Source: Nitrosomonas sp. (lineage in GTDB: Bacteria; Pseudomonadota; Gammaproteobacteria; Burkholderiales; Nitrosomonadaceae). Taken from it: DNA of 40,087 bases. The stretch covers positions 1 to 40,087 of the forward strand of contig JAMWZR010000022.1 of the NCBI GenBank assembly GCA_024282035.1, given 5' to 3'. The position numbers and the translations under genes were made by a program. How positions within the stretch are numbered: position 1 is the first letter of the stretch; each line of letters begins with the position of its first letter. The notes under the pieces are model-generated. The model saw only the letters and a program-made list of their open reading frames with translations, was not told the origin of the DNA and ran no database searches. Below, one piece after another: positions 16,380 to 25,699 of the stretch.

Positions 16380-17837
16380 TTAAAATGATTTGCGTAAATT
16401 TGCTGCCGGAATCTGTAAGGACTCCCGGTATTTTGCTACGGTTCGACGAGCAACAACAATACCTTGTTGTTCGAGAATGCCTGCAATATTGTTATCACTC
16501 AGCGGCTTTCTTGAATTTTCTTCACTAATGAGTTGCTTGATGAGCGCTCTTATCGCCGTCGCTGAACAGGCACCTCCGGAATCTGTCGACACGTGGCTAC
16601 CAAAGAAATACTTCAACTCGAAAATACCGCGTGGTGTATGCATAAACTTCTGGGTTGTTACACGGGATATTGTCGATTCGTGCAAATCCAGAGCATCAGC
16701 AATCTCCCGCAATACTAACGGTCGCATCGCAACTTCTCCATGTTCCAGAAACTGCTGTTGCCGGGCAATAATGGCATTAGCCACCGCCAGGATGGTAGTG
16801 GACCGCTGTTGTATATTCTTGATCAGCCACTTGGCTTCATTCAGTTGATGAGTCAACGCCAGTGTCGAAGGATGATGATTTTGCTTCAGGATATCGGCGT
16901 ACTGACGATTGATGCTGATTTTGGGTAATGCATCGATATTGATACTGGCCATCCACACCCCGTTTTTCTTTTTGACGATGATGTCTGGAATAATATAGCG
17001 TGCATTCGGAACATTAAAATCGCTTCCGGGTTTCGGATTCAAATGAGAAATCAATTTCAGGATAGCGCGCAGTTCTATGTCATCACAACCGAGCAATTTT
17101 TTAATCAGCGTAAAATCATGTGCAGCAAGCGGCTTTAAATGCATTTGCACCACTTTCTTGGCACGATCTCGAAACAACATATCATCCGGCAGAGCACTCA
17201 GTTGCAATAGCAGACATTCCTGCAAATCACGCGCTCCTACTCCAGTAGGATCGAATTGCTGCAAATGATCCAGCGCAACCTGCAAATCCTTCAGGTCTAT
17301 GTTCAGTTCCGTTGGCAAGATTGCGGTCAATTCTTCCAAGGATTGCTGTAAATAGCCATCATCATCCAGACTATCAATCAATAGTTCGATGGTTTGACGT
17401 TCACGTGCAGAAATCTGTTGCAGGCAAGCTGCCTGCATATAAAGATAGTCACGCAAACTGACCGGTCTGTCAGGAATCTGCGTAAATTCATTTTCATCTT
17501 GCTCGGCTGAATCATAAAACAGGCCATCCTGCGACCAATCTGTTTCGTTTTCAGTAAGCTGTGCAACATCATGCTGATCTTCGGTAATACCTGGCTCCGT
17601 CATCGGTTCGGAATCATCAATCGATTCGGAAAGCTTTACTTCACCCCTGGCATCGATCGCATCCTGATTGGCAGCACCCCAATTTTCTTCCAGTTCCAAC
17701 AATGGGTTTTCCTGAACGATGCGTTCTATTTCCTGATTTAGTTCCAGCGTTGACAATTGCAACAAACGTATCGACTGCTGTAACTGTGGTGTCAGCCGAA
17801 GTTGTTGCGATAACTTTAATTGAAGTGTCTGCCTCAT
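16380..17837 (-). CDS. rpoN: RNA polymerase sigma-54 factor
   Basis: A 485-residue sigma-54. The Gln-rich N-terminal activator-interaction region (LKLSQQLRLTPQLQQSIRLLQLS) is followed by an acidic linker (about residues 55-120), the core-binding domain and the C-terminal RpoN box ARRTVAKYRE, which recognises the -24 element. It directs enhancer-dependent transcription, including nitrogen genes. Start ATG at 17837. It follows lptB after 52 bases. Confidence 0.97.
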   Translation of the reverse strand: MRQTLQLKLSQQLRLTPQLQQSIRLLQLSTLELNQEIERIVQENPLLELEENWGAANQDAIDARGEVKLSESIDDSEPMTEPGITEDQHDVAQLTENETDWSQDGLFYDSAEQDENEFTQIPDRPVSLRDYLYMQAACLQQISARERQTIELLIDSLDDDGYLQQSLEELTAILPTELNIDLKDLQVALDHLQQFDPTGVGARDLQECLLLQLSALPDDMLFRDRAKKVVQMHLKPLAAHDFTLIKKLLGCDDIELRAILKLISHLNPKPGSDFNVPNARYIIPDIIVKKKNGVWMASINIDALPKISINRQYADILKQNHHPSTLALTHQLNEAKWLIKNIQQRSTTILAVANAIIARQQQFLEHGEVAMRPLVLREIADALDLHESTISRVTTQKFMHTPRGIFELKYFFGSHVSTDSGGACSATAIRALIKQLISEENSRKPLSDNNIAGILEQQGIVVARRTVAKYRESLQIPAANLRKSF

Positions 17838-17889
17838 ATCTTGGTAAGCTGCAAATTGTGCATTGATTCAGCTCGATTCGTTCATTTTG

Positions 17890-18612
17890 TTACAAGCGGA
17901 AATGCTCACCCAAATAAACTTCCCTGACTCGCTCGTTATCAATGATTGCTTCGGGCTCGCCTTTAGCCAGCACTTGCCCCTCACTAATGATATAGGCCCG
18001 ATCGCAGATTCCAAGTGTTTCACGCACATTATGATCCGTAATCAGCACACCAATCTGACGTTCACTCAAAAAAGCAATCACCTTCTGAATATCGATAACG
18101 GCAATCGGGTCGACACCCGCAAATGGTTCATCTAGCAAAATAAAGCGGGGTTGCGATGCCAATGCTCGCGCTATCTCAACGCGGCGACGCTCACCACCCG
18201 ACAAACTGATTGCTGAATTATTGCGCAAATGACTGATATGCAAATCATGTAACAAACCATCCAAATGCCGCTGTTTTGTATCTTCATCCCAATTTTGCAG
18301 TTCCAGCACAGCCGAAATATTTTCTTCCACAGTCAAACGTCGAAAAATTGATGCTTCTTGTGGCAGGTAGCTTAATCCAAGCCTAGCACGTGCATGAATG
18401 GGCATCTGGCTCAAGTTGTTCTCATCGAGATAGATTCCACCACCATCCAGGGATACCAAACCCACAATCATATAAAAGCAGGTCGTCTTCCCTGCTCCGT
18501 TGGGCCCCAGTAATCCAACCACTTCACCACTATTCAGTGAAAAGGAAACGTCTTGCACCACGGTACGTGATTTGTAGCGCTTCCTCAAATTGACCGCGTT
18601 CAGCTCACTCAT
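17890..18612 (-). CDS. lptB: LPS export ABC transporter ATP-binding protein LptB
   Basis: A 240-residue ABC ATPase with Walker A GPNGAGKT (residues 36-43), signature LSGGERRR and Walker B FILLDEP, plus the late H-loop [10 protein letters not shown]. It powers LptFG-dependent extraction of lipopolysaccharide from the inner membrane, working with LptC and LptA encoded just upstream. It is 41 bases after lptA. lptF and lptG are not in the window. Confidence 0.97.
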   Translation of the reverse strand: MSELNAVNLRKRYKSRTVVQDVSFSLNSGEVVGLLGPNGAGKTTCFYMIVGLVSLDGGGIYLDENNLSQMPIHARARLGLSYLPQEASIFRRLTVEENISAVLELQNWDEDTKQRHLDGLLHDLHISHLRNNSAISLSGGERRRVEIARALASQPRFILLDEPFAGVDPIAVIDIQKVIAFLSERQIGVLITDHNVRETLGICDRAYIISEGQVLAKGEPEAIIDNERVREVYLGEHFRL

Positions 18613-18653
18613 TGTCGAAAAACACCATGGACAGATTACACAGTTGCAATGAA

Positions 18654-19184
18654 CTATTCCGATTTGTTTTTAGGTTGAATAGTTATCCGAACCCGCTTGT
18701 CAGCGCCGGTTTCATCGCCGCGCTCCTTGCTACCCATGACTTTAAAAAACTCGCTGGTCATGTCATACGAAATATAATCGCCTTTCACTTCATCCGTTCC
18801 ACGCTTGAGTCTAGCCTGACGAAACAATTCGATCTTATCGGTTTTACTATCGTACTCGACACGCTGACTCCAACCTTCCACATATTCGTCAAGACCATCA
18901 CGTTTTTGTCGGAATGTAACCAGATCACCCAGTCCCGTAGCATGTTTAAAACCGTTTAAATCCTCTTTCATGATTACTTTATCGGCTGTAATGCGCATAG
19001 TACCTTGCGTGATGACGACATTACCGGTAAAGACGGTAATCCGGCTGGATTCTTTACGATTGACATCTTCGACAGTTGCACGGTCGGCTTCGAGGTGCAT
19101 CGGTTTTTTTCTGTCGGCCCGTTCTGCCATGGCAGGTTGTGCCAAGCATAAAACCAATAGCCCTATCGCATATAAAAACTTCAT
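18654..19184 (-). CDS. lptA: LPS transport periplasmic protein LptA
   Basis: A 176-residue periplasmic LptA with an N-terminal signal peptide (cleavage probably after AMA, about residue 20) and an OstA-type beta-jellyroll (about 28-150; motifs [19 protein letters not shown] and [12 protein letters not shown]). It forms the bridge carrying LPS across the periplasm. The start ATG overlaps the lptC stop codon by four bases (ATGA). The C-terminus is lysine-rich. Confidence 0.95.
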   Translation of the reverse strand: MKFLYAIGLLVLCLAQPAMAERADRKKPMHLEADRATVEDVNRKESSRITVFTGNVVITQGTMRITADKVIMKEDLNGFKHATGLGDLVTFRQKRDGLDEYVEGWSQRVEYDSKTDKIELFRQARLKRGTDEVKGDYISYDMTSEFFKVMGSKERGDETGADKRVRITIQPKNKSE

Positions 19185-19762
19185 TGCTTATTTAAATACC
19201 GCATATCGACCACTTTCACCTGGTTCAATAACTCAATTTTTCCAGAGCGATTATCCAGTTCCATACCTTGAGCATTTATCGTGGTTAGTAATCGTGTGAT
19301 TGTGACTTGCTGGTCTGTTTTCGCCAGGCTTTCCTTTGGCAGGAGATTCAGGAAGTGAGTCATCAGTGTAATTTTACCTTTTTCCTGGTCCTCGCCCCGG
19401 ATAGCAGTAACGTTATCCATCAAAAAAATGTTATCTCCCTTGTTTCTTATCTCAGCTCGATCTGCTTGTAATCGCAGTAACGGGTTGTGCGGATCTACAT
19501 TGACAAATCCGATTTGTTCCAGCTGGGTTACTTCGTCTCGAACATAATGCAACAACTTGCGAGCAGTAAATTTTCTCTGGATGCCATGCTCATGATCCGA
19601 CCGACTTCCGGATAAATCCTCAACGATATAATCGGGAGTATGCAATGCTCCGTTATCCTTGTTTTGCTCGGAAGGGCGCGTGACTTGATCCAGCCAGACT
19701 GTCAAAGCGATCAGAACGATTAATAAAATCAAGGAAAAGCTGAAATGTAGGCGATTGACCAT
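19181..19762 (-). CDS. lptC: LPS export protein LptC
   Basis: A 193-residue bitopic LptC: one N-terminal transmembrane helix (about residues 8-25) and a periplasmic OstA-like domain. It hands LPS from LptBFG to LptA. The stop overlaps lptA, so lptC-lptA-lptB form one operon. Unlike many proteobacteria, no kdsC or kdsD lies upstream; the next gene, nadA, points the other way after 232 bases. Confidence 0.9.
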   Translation of the reverse strand: MVNRLHFSFSLILLIVLIALTVWLDQVTRPSEQNKDNGALHTPDYIVEDLSGSRSDHEHGIQRKFTARKLLHYVRDEVTQLEQIGFVNVDPHNPLLRLQADRAEIRNKGDNIFLMDNVTAIRGEDQEKGKITLMTHFLNLLPKESLAKTDQQVTITRLLTTINAQGMELDNRSGKIELLNQVKVVDMRYLNKQ

Positions 19763-19994
19763 TTGAAATAGTAGTTGTTCCCAATTTTCCTGCTACGTCT
19801 GCGCTATGCTATGTGGATTCGACTTTATTGATAAATTTCCTTTATTGCATTATAACAGAACTCAAAATATGATTTAATCGATAGATTCTTACATGCCGCC
19901 GTGAACCTCGCACGGTATATGACAATCACATATCACATTAAGCAATACCGTGTGTATCGAACAACTTTCACTTATCGGGTAACACAATCAGCAA

Positions 19995-21092
19995 ATGCAA
20001 GCAGAAGCCATCGAATTTCAGTCTTATGATCAACTTCAGGATGACGCATGTACACAACGCATCATTTCCGCCAAGCAGGCACTCGGCAAACATGCCGTCA
20101 TTCTGGCTCACCACTATCAGCGAGCCGATGTGTATCGGCATGCGGACTTGACTGGTGACTCGCTTAAATTATCATTCCTGGCCGCCCAGACAGATGCAGA
20201 CTATCTGGTTTTTTGTGGTGTGCACTTCATGGCTGAGGTCGCAGACATGCTTTCCAGTCCACGGCAAATCGCCATTTTGCCAGACTTGGCAGCGGGTTGC
20301 TCCATGGCCGACATGGCCAGTCTCTCCAACGTTGAACGCGCCTGGCGCGAGTTGATGGAAATACTGGATCCCGACGAAAAGATCACGCCCGTCACGTATA
20401 TCAACTCATCAGCCGATCTGAAAGCCTTTTGCGGAGAACATGGTGGCATTGTTTGCACTTCGAGCAACGCTGCCAAAGTCATGGAATGGTCCTTCCAACA
20501 GCGCGAAAAGATTCTGTTTTTTCCCGATCAGCATTTGGGCCGCTGGAGTGGGCACAAGTTAGGCATTCCCCTGGAAACAATGCCAGTATGGAATTTCGAC
20601 GAACCCATGGGTGGGCTGACAGAGGAACAGATCAAGACTGCCAAAGTAATACTATGGAAAGGACATTGCTCGGTTCATCAAATGTTCCAACCTCATCATA
20701 TCATCCGCTTCCGGAACCAGTATCCAGATGGCATCGTCATTTCTCATCCCGAGTGCAGTTACGAAGTATGCAAGGCATCAGACTTTGTCGGTTCCACGGA
20801 ATACATCATCAAAACCATTGCCGCCGCCAAAAGTGGAACACGGTGGCTAGTCGGTACGGAATTGAATCTGGTCAGCCGAATCACCGAAGAATTCAAGGAA
20901 CAGGGAAAAATCGTGCAATTCATGTCACCCATGGTTTGCATGTGCTCCACCATGGCCCGTATCGACCCACAACACCTGGCTTGGGCACTGGAAAATCTGG
21001 TGAATGGTGTCGTGGTCAATCAGATCAAGGTTCCCGAAGCCGAAGCGGGACTGGCCAGAATTGCCTTGGACCGCATGTTGAGTATCTCCTAG
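19995..21092 (+). CDS. nadA: Quinolinate synthase NadA
   Basis: A 365-residue iron-sulfur enzyme that condenses iminoaspartate and dihydroxyacetone phosphate to quinolinate in NAD synthesis. The YQRADVYRHADLTGDSL N-terminal motif and the three cysteine regions for the 4Fe-4S cluster (near FCGVHFM, HPECSYEVC and MVCMCSTM) are visible. nadB and nadC are not adjacent. Start ATG at 19995; a weak GGGTAA sequence lies upstream. The gene is divergent from lptC. Confidence 0.96.
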   Translation: MQAEAIEFQSYDQLQDDACTQRIISAKQALGKHAVILAHHYQRADVYRHADLTGDSLKLSFLAAQTDADYLVFCGVHFMAEVADMLSSPRQIAILPDLAAGCSMADMASLSNVERAWRELMEILDPDEKITPVTYINSSADLKAFCGEHGGIVCTSSNAAKVMEWSFQQREKILFFPDQHLGRWSGHKLGIPLETMPVWNFDEPMGGLTEEQIKTAKVILWKGHCSVHQMFQPHHIIRFRNQYPDGIVISHPECSYEVCKASDFVGSTEYIIKTIAAAKSGTRWLVGTELNLVSRITEEFKEQGKIVQFMSPMVCMCSTMARIDPQHLAWALENLVNGVVVNQIKVPEAEAGLARIALDRMLSIS

Positions 21093-21144
21093 TCATTGCA
21101 GCCTTTCAGGTGCCAACTGGCACCATTCCTCCAATCGCAGCAGC

Positions 21145-22314
21145 ATGAGCAATCCGGATTTTATTGAAAACAATCGAATCACGCTGCTGCGTAACGGCGA
21201 TGAGTACTTTCCCCGGCTGGAAGCAGCAATCGAGAGTGCGCACAGTGAAATTTATCTGGAAACTTATATCTTTGCAGCCGATACCACAGGTCACAGGATT
21301 GCCGTGGCATTGCAGCGTGCAGCATTACGCGGCGTATCGGTGCATGTTCTGCTCGATGGCTTTGGCTCACAGCATCTTCCGCAGCAAATCTTGCGGAACC
21401 TGTTACAAGCCGGGGTCAAGGTACTGATATTCAGGCCAGAGATTGCTTTTACGAAATTCCGTCGTTACCGCCTGCGTCGCATGCACCGCAAATTGACTAT
21501 TATCGACGCTTCTATCGCTTTCGTGGGCGGCATCAATATCATCGACGACCAGCACAATCCCGAGAATCTGTTACCTCGACTGGATTACGCAGTCGCCATT
21601 CAGGGCCCGTTACTTGCCCAGGTGCACAAAGCGGCCAGACATTTATGGATGATCGTGGCTTGGGTACACTTCAAAAGACGCTGGATTGCTCCCATTGCGA
21701 TAATCCCTTCCAATGATCCCTGCGGTACGCAGAAAGCCGCTTTCATCATCCGTGACAACTGGCGGCACCGGCACGATATCGAACACGCCTATCTACAAGC
21801 CATTCAGTACGCACATACGGAAATCATCATCGCCAATGCCTATTTCCTCCCTGGAAAGAAATTCGCCACAGCCTTGAAAAGCGCCGTGAAGCGTGGTGTT
21901 CGCGTGATTCTTCTGTTACAAGGCAAAGTCGAATACCGGTTGCAATATCATGCAACCCAGGCCATGTACAAAAATCTGTTACAGGCAGGAATACACATTT
22001 TTGAATACAATCGCAGCTATCTGCATGCCAAAGTTGCAGTCATTGATCAAAACTGGTCAACCGTTGGTTCTTCGAATATCGATCCTTTCAGTCTGCTACT
22101 GGCCAGGGAAGCCAACGTCGTGATAGCAGATCCCGACTTTGCACAGGAGCTCAGAAGAAGCCTGCACACCACCATAGCAGATGAATCCGAAGCTGTGACG
22201 ATCAACAGCCAGCATATCTTTTCATGGCATAGAAACATGCTCAATACATTCTGTTTTTATATTGTACGTTTGCTGCAAGGCATTCTCGGTTATGATTGGC
22301 ACGATAACAACTGA
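21145..22314 (+). CDS. clsB: Cardiolipin synthase B-type phospholipase D-family protein
   Basis: A 389-residue protein with two HKD motifs: HRKLTIIDASIAFVGG (about residues 113-128) and HAKVAVIDQNWSTVGSSN (near 293-310). It lacks the N-terminal transmembrane helices of ClsA, which fits the ClsB (YbhO) subgroup that makes cardiolipin from phosphatidylglycerol and phosphatidylethanolamine. It lies 52 bases after nadA and 28 bases before the chosen sua5 start. The exact substrate cannot be read from sequence. Confidence 0.9.
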   Translation: MSNPDFIENNRITLLRNGDEYFPRLEAAIESAHSEIYLETYIFAADTTGHRIAVALQRAALRGVSVHVLLDGFGSQHLPQQILRNLLQAGVKVLIFRPEIAFTKFRRYRLRRMHRKLTIIDASIAFVGGINIIDDQHNPENLLPRLDYAVAIQGPLLAQVHKAARHLWMIVAWVHFKRRWIAPIAIIPSNDPCGTQKAAFIIRDNWRHRHDIEHAYLQAIQYAHTEIIIANAYFLPGKKFATALKSAVKRGVRVILLLQGKVEYRLQYHATQAMYKNLLQAGIHIFEYNRSYLHAKVAVIDQNWSTVGSSNIDPFSLLLAREANVVIADPDFAQELRRSLHTTIADESEAVTINSQHIFSWHRNMLNTFCFYIVRLLQGILGYDWHDNN

Positions 22315-22342
22315 AAAATCACTCTTTAAGCTTCGTAGCACC

Positions 22343-23386
22343 ATGAAAAACCCAATTTCTCCCGAGAACGAGAGCAAATTATCGTCCGAGCAACAAGTCA
22401 GAGTTGACCAAGCTGCGCAGATCATCACTGCGGGAGGTACAGTCGCTTTTCCGACTGAGACTGTCTATGGGCTAGGTGCCGATGCAACCAATCCCGATGC
22501 TGTGCAAAAAATCTTCCGGATAAAGCAACGCCCGACCCATCACCCCCTGATCGTGCACATCGGCGCGCATTCCGAACTGGATTTCTGGGCACAGGAAATC
22601 CCTGAACCGGCACGACAGCTAGCTCAGCATTGCTGGCCGGGGCCCTTGACACTGATCCTGCAGCGCAGCCGCCATGTTCCCGATGCCGTTACAGGAGGCC
22701 AGAATACCGTGGGTTTACGGATGCCCATTCATCCGGTTGCGCAAGCATTGCTTTCCGCCATTGGTCCGCACAGAGCCTTGGCTGCACCGTCAGCCAACCG
22801 CTTCGGGCGCATCAGTCCAACCACGGCGGCACATGTTCAGCAGGAACTGGGGACCGAGGTTGACTACATTCTTGACGGTGGTCCATGTGAAATAGGTCTT
22901 GAAAGCACCATCGTCAGCTTTCAGGATCGAATTCCGCATATCCACCGACCCGGCGGAGTCAGTATCGCGACGATTGAATCCGTGCTCGGCACAACGGTCG
23001 TGCATACTCAGGATCATGCTCCAGTCATCCGCACTCCAGGTTCGTTGCCAGCACACTATGCGCCACAAACACCGCTGAGCATTTTTCCAACGCCACAAAT
23101 CTGGCAACAGGCTTCCCTTCTGGCTGAGCAGAATCAGCGCATCCTGGTATTGACCTGGTCGGAATCAGCAAAACCAGTTATCCGGAATCCGCTGATCGAA
23201 CATTTTGCCATGCCCATGGAACCCAAACTTTACGGCAAGCAACTCTATGCCAGGCTACATCAATTCGATCAGGCCGGCTTTGATTGCCTGTTACTCGAAT
23301 CCCCGCCGGATCATCCGCACTGGCTCGCCATCAAGGATCGTTTGCAACGCGCCAGTTATCGGGCTGCGGATAATCCTCAATCCTGA
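22343..23386 (+). CDS. sua5: L-threonylcarbamoyladenylate synthase, Sua5 type
   Basis: A 347-residue Sua5/YrdC protein that makes threonylcarbamoyl-AMP for the tRNA t6A37 modification. The YrdC domain comes first (AAQIITAGGTVAFPTETVYGLGADA, KQRPTHHPL, ALAAPSANRFGRISPT). A linker (RTPGSLPAHYAP) and a C-terminal Sua5 domain make it the long form rather than the short TsaC. The ATG at 22343 is chosen because it is the first start after the clsB stop; longer in-frame starts overlap clsB. Confidence 0.93.
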   Translation: MKNPISPENESKLSSEQQVRVDQAAQIITAGGTVAFPTETVYGLGADATNPDAVQKIFRIKQRPTHHPLIVHIGAHSELDFWAQEIPEPARQLAQHCWPGPLTLILQRSRHVPDAVTGGQNTVGLRMPIHPVAQALLSAIGPHRALAAPSANRFGRISPTTAAHVQQELGTEVDYILDGGPCEIGLESTIVSFQDRIPHIHRPGGVSIATIESVLGTTVVHTQDHAPVIRTPGSLPAHYAPQTPLSIFPTPQIWQQASLLAEQNQRILVLTWSESAKPVIRNPLIEHFAMPMEPKLYGKQLYARLHQFDQAGFDCLLLESPPDHPHWLAIKDRLQRASYRAADNPQS

Positions 23387-23419
23387 TTTATACTCGTACA
23401 TTTTTGATCAATACGACTC

Positions 23420-24202
23420 ATGAATACCCATAACAATAAATTACAAGCAGTTCTATTCGACGTCGATGGCACACTGGCTGACACCGAACAAGATGGTCAT
23501 CGCGTTGCCTTCAATGCAGCATTCAGGCAATACGGCCTCGACTGGAACTGGGATATCGAACTTTATGGCGATTTGCTGCAAATCACAGGTGGTAAAGAAC
23601 GTATTCGCCACTTTATCGAACGATTCGATCCTCCCAGATTAAATCAGAACGATCTCGTTGACTGGATTGCCGGTCTGCACAAAACAAAAACGAAATATTT
23701 CGAAGCACTGATGGAAAGCGGAAGCATCCCGCTACGACCCGGTGTAGCTCGACTGATTCAGGAACTTCGCCAGCAAAACATAAAAATCGCCATCGCCACC
23801 ACAACCACCATGGAGAATGTCGTGGCATTGCTTAAATCCACACTGGGTGAAGCGTCCCTGGATTGGTTTGCAGTCATCGGCGCCGGCGATATCGTTCCAG
23901 CCAAAAAACCAGCCCCTGATATTTATCTCTGGGTTCTCGATCAATTACAATTGCCCGCGCAACAGTGCATCGCCATCGAAGATTCGGAAAACGGCCTGCA
24001 ATCGGCAGTATCGGCCAATCTGCAAACCTTGATCACGGTTAGTGGTTACACCCTTTCCCAGAATTTTGATGGCGCAGCGGTAGTGCTGTCCGACTTAGGT
24101 GAACCCGATAAGCCTTTCACACAGATTTTAGGCAAACCGATGGCTGAAAAATGGGTCAATCACACCATGCTGTCGCAACTCTTATCCGTTCAGTCTCGAT
24201 AA
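23420..24202 (+). CDS. cbbY: CbbY-type HAD phosphatase (Calvin-cycle side-product repair)
   Basis: A 260-residue HAD-superfamily phosphatase. Motif I DVDGT is at residues 14-18 and is followed by the cap domain with TGGKERIRHFIERFDPP; motif II (TTTTMENV) and the KKPAPDIY and EDSENGL motifs follow. The overall pattern matches CbbY of Rhodobacter, which dephosphorylates xylulose-1,5-bisphosphate, a RubisCO inhibitor. Its job here would complement CbbQ/CbbO: they release bound inhibitor and CbbY destroys it. It is 16 kb from the cbb operon, next to smbP. Confidence 0.88.
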   Translation: MNTHNNKLQAVLFDVDGTLADTEQDGHRVAFNAAFRQYGLDWNWDIELYGDLLQITGGKERIRHFIERFDPPRLNQNDLVDWIAGLHKTKTKYFEALMESGSIPLRPGVARLIQELRQQNIKIAIATTTTMENVVALLKSTLGEASLDWFAVIGAGDIVPAKKPAPDIYLWVLDQLQLPAQQCIAIEDSENGLQSAVSANLQTLITVSGYTLSQNFDGAAVVLSDLGEPDKPFTQILGKPMAEKWVNHTMLSQLLSVQSR

Positions 24203-24218
24203 AAAAGGAGTTAATACA

Positions 24219-24569
24219 ATGAAATGCTTATACAAAATCACACTATTCGGTATGGCTGCATTGAGTCTCAGTGCACAGTCCATGGCAGCGGAAAACCAGC
24301 ATGTCGCCGATGCCATCAGACACGCGGAAACGGCGCAGATCCACGGTAAAGCCGGTCATTCCACGGCTTTGCTGGAACATGCACAGGAAAGTCTGATACA
24401 AGTCCAGGCAGCAGCAAAGGCAATGTCTGCACCCAGTCAACCGATTGCGACATCAATCAAACATCTGGAAGAAGCCATTGCCCATGCCAAACAAGATCAT
24501 GCCGAAGTGGCCACACAACACACCGTGGAAGCCCTGAAGCACCTGCATGAAGCCTCAACGATACAGTAA
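24219..24569 (+). CDS. smbP: SmbP-like small periplasmic metal-binding protein
   Basis: A 116-residue exported protein with a signal peptide (cleavage probably after SMA, about residue 23) and a mature part of amphipathic helices with regularly spaced histidines (IRHAETAQIHGKAGHS, LLEHAQESL, IKHLEEAIAHAKQDH, ALKHLHEA). This pattern matches SmbP, the copper- and other-metal-binding four-helix protein known from Nitrosomonas europaea. The strong AAGGAG site lies eight bases before the ATG. It follows cbbY by 16 bases and may be cotranscribed with it. Nitrosomonas depends on copper enzymes such as ammonia monooxygenase, so a metal buffering role is plausible. Confidence 0.88.
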   Translation: MKCLYKITLFGMAALSLSAQSMAAENQHVADAIRHAETAQIHGKAGHSTALLEHAQESLIQVQAAAKAMSAPSQPIATSIKHLEEAIAHAKQDHAEVATQHTVEALKHLHEASTIQ

Positions 24570-24590
24570 CAATCTGACTTAAGAATCAGA

Positions 24591-24616
24591 AACATGGCCA
24601 CATACAAGGCCATGTT
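24591..24616. terminator. Hairpin between convergent smbP and nlpD
   Basis: A nine-base perfect stem, AACATGGCC (24591-24599) and GGCCATGTT (24608-24616), with an eight-base loop. It lies between two converging genes. The minus-strand side continues into T-rich sequence, the plus side does not, so it most probably ends the surE-pcm-nlpD transcript and may act in both directions. Confidence 0.55.
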
Positions 24617-24633
24617 GCATGAGAGTCGGTGAA

Positions 24634-25680
24634 TCAGGAAGGATTGGGTAAATATTCCATGGGATCGACAGGTTTGCCATGTTTACGGATTTCAAAGTGT
24701 AATTGCGTGGCATCGGTATCGGAATTTCCCATTTCAGCGATTTTCTGACCTTTGGTAACGGAATCGCCTTCCTTGACCAAAATTTTACTGTTGTGTGCGT
24801 AAGCACTAAGAAAAGTGTTATTGTGCTTAATGATGATCAAATTGCCGTAGCCTCGCAAACCGTGCCCGCTATAAACCACTTCACCCGCAGCTGATGCCAA
24901 AACGGGCTGTCCGTTTTGCCCCGAAATCTTCACACCTTTGGAATTTTTTGAGAAAGATGACAACACCTTCCCGGTTGCTGGCCACATCCAATCGATATCG
25001 GATTGACTTGGGGATGCAGTGGTTTTTTGCTGCTCCGGTTGAACTGCCGGCTCAATTTTTGTATTTTTCTGCTCAGCTGGACTAACCGACTGCGGCTGAG
25101 CTGCTGCCACATTTACATTGTCAGGATTCTTCAAGCGTGCTGCATTTTGTTCAGAATATGGCAACTTGATAGCTTTTGGTCCCGTTTCGACATTTCCGAT
25201 TACATTCCGCGGTGGAGGCGGTGTATCCGGTTCGAGTGTTGTCTCAATAGGTTTTTGTTGCACCGCGAACAGCGTCGGTTTCGATTCCTCTGCCGGCGCT
25301 GGTGCAGAAGGCGCAGCCAGCATGATCTTCTGTCCTGGTCTCAGGGACTTGGGATCGGTGATATTGTTCAACTCGGCCAGCTTCCGGGCATCGACACCCT
25401 TTGCCAAGGCAATACTGTAGAGCGAATCCCCTCTTTGCACAGTGTACAACGAGTCATTCGGTTGGGCAGCTTTGGCTGGACCAGGTGGATCGGTCTTGAC
25501 TCGATCGATGACTGGAACCGGTGGCTGCGTCGTGCTACAGCCCAGCATGATCGAACAAACAAGTAAGGCAACACTGTATCGATGATCGAAGCTTTTATTC
25601 GATAACCCTGAAATTCCCGATCTACTCTTACTGAAACCCAGTTGGTTGAAATTGGTTGAATTGAATGAAAAATTTGTCAT
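24634..25680 (-). CDS. nlpD: NlpD-like LysM/degenerate LytM lipoprotein
   Basis: A 348-residue outer-membrane lipoprotein. A long polar lead is followed by a hydrophobic segment and lipobox IMLGC with acylated Cys at about residue 48. A LysM peptidoglycan-binding domain (about 78-122) follows, then a Pro/Gln-rich linker and a C-terminal M23/LytM domain (about 240-345; YGNLIIIKHN, SAYAHN, LHFEIRKHGKPVDP). The metal-ligand aspartate usually found after the first strand is not seen (KGVKISG), as in E. coli NlpD, which activates amidase AmiC instead of cutting peptidoglycan itself. It is last in surE-pcm-nlpD, the conserved order; rpoS does not follow here. Confidence 0.92.
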   Translation of the reverse strand: MTNFSFNSTNFNQLGFSKSRSGISGLSNKSFDHRYSVALLVCSIMLGCSTTQPPVPVIDRVKTDPPGPAKAAQPNDSLYTVQRGDSLYSIALAKGVDARKLAELNNITDPKSLRPGQKIMLAAPSAPAPAEESKPTLFAVQQKPIETTLEPDTPPPPRNVIGNVETGPKAIKLPYSEQNAARLKNPDNVNVAAAQPQSVSPAEQKNTKIEPAVQPEQQKTTASPSQSDIDWMWPATGKVLSSFSKNSKGVKISGQNGQPVLASAAGEVVYSGHGLRGYGNLIIIKHNNTFLSAYAHNSKILVKEGDSVTKGQKIAEMGNSDTDATQLHFEIRKHGKPVDPMEYLPNPS

Positions 25681-25699
25681 GATAAAACTTCCTGAATCA

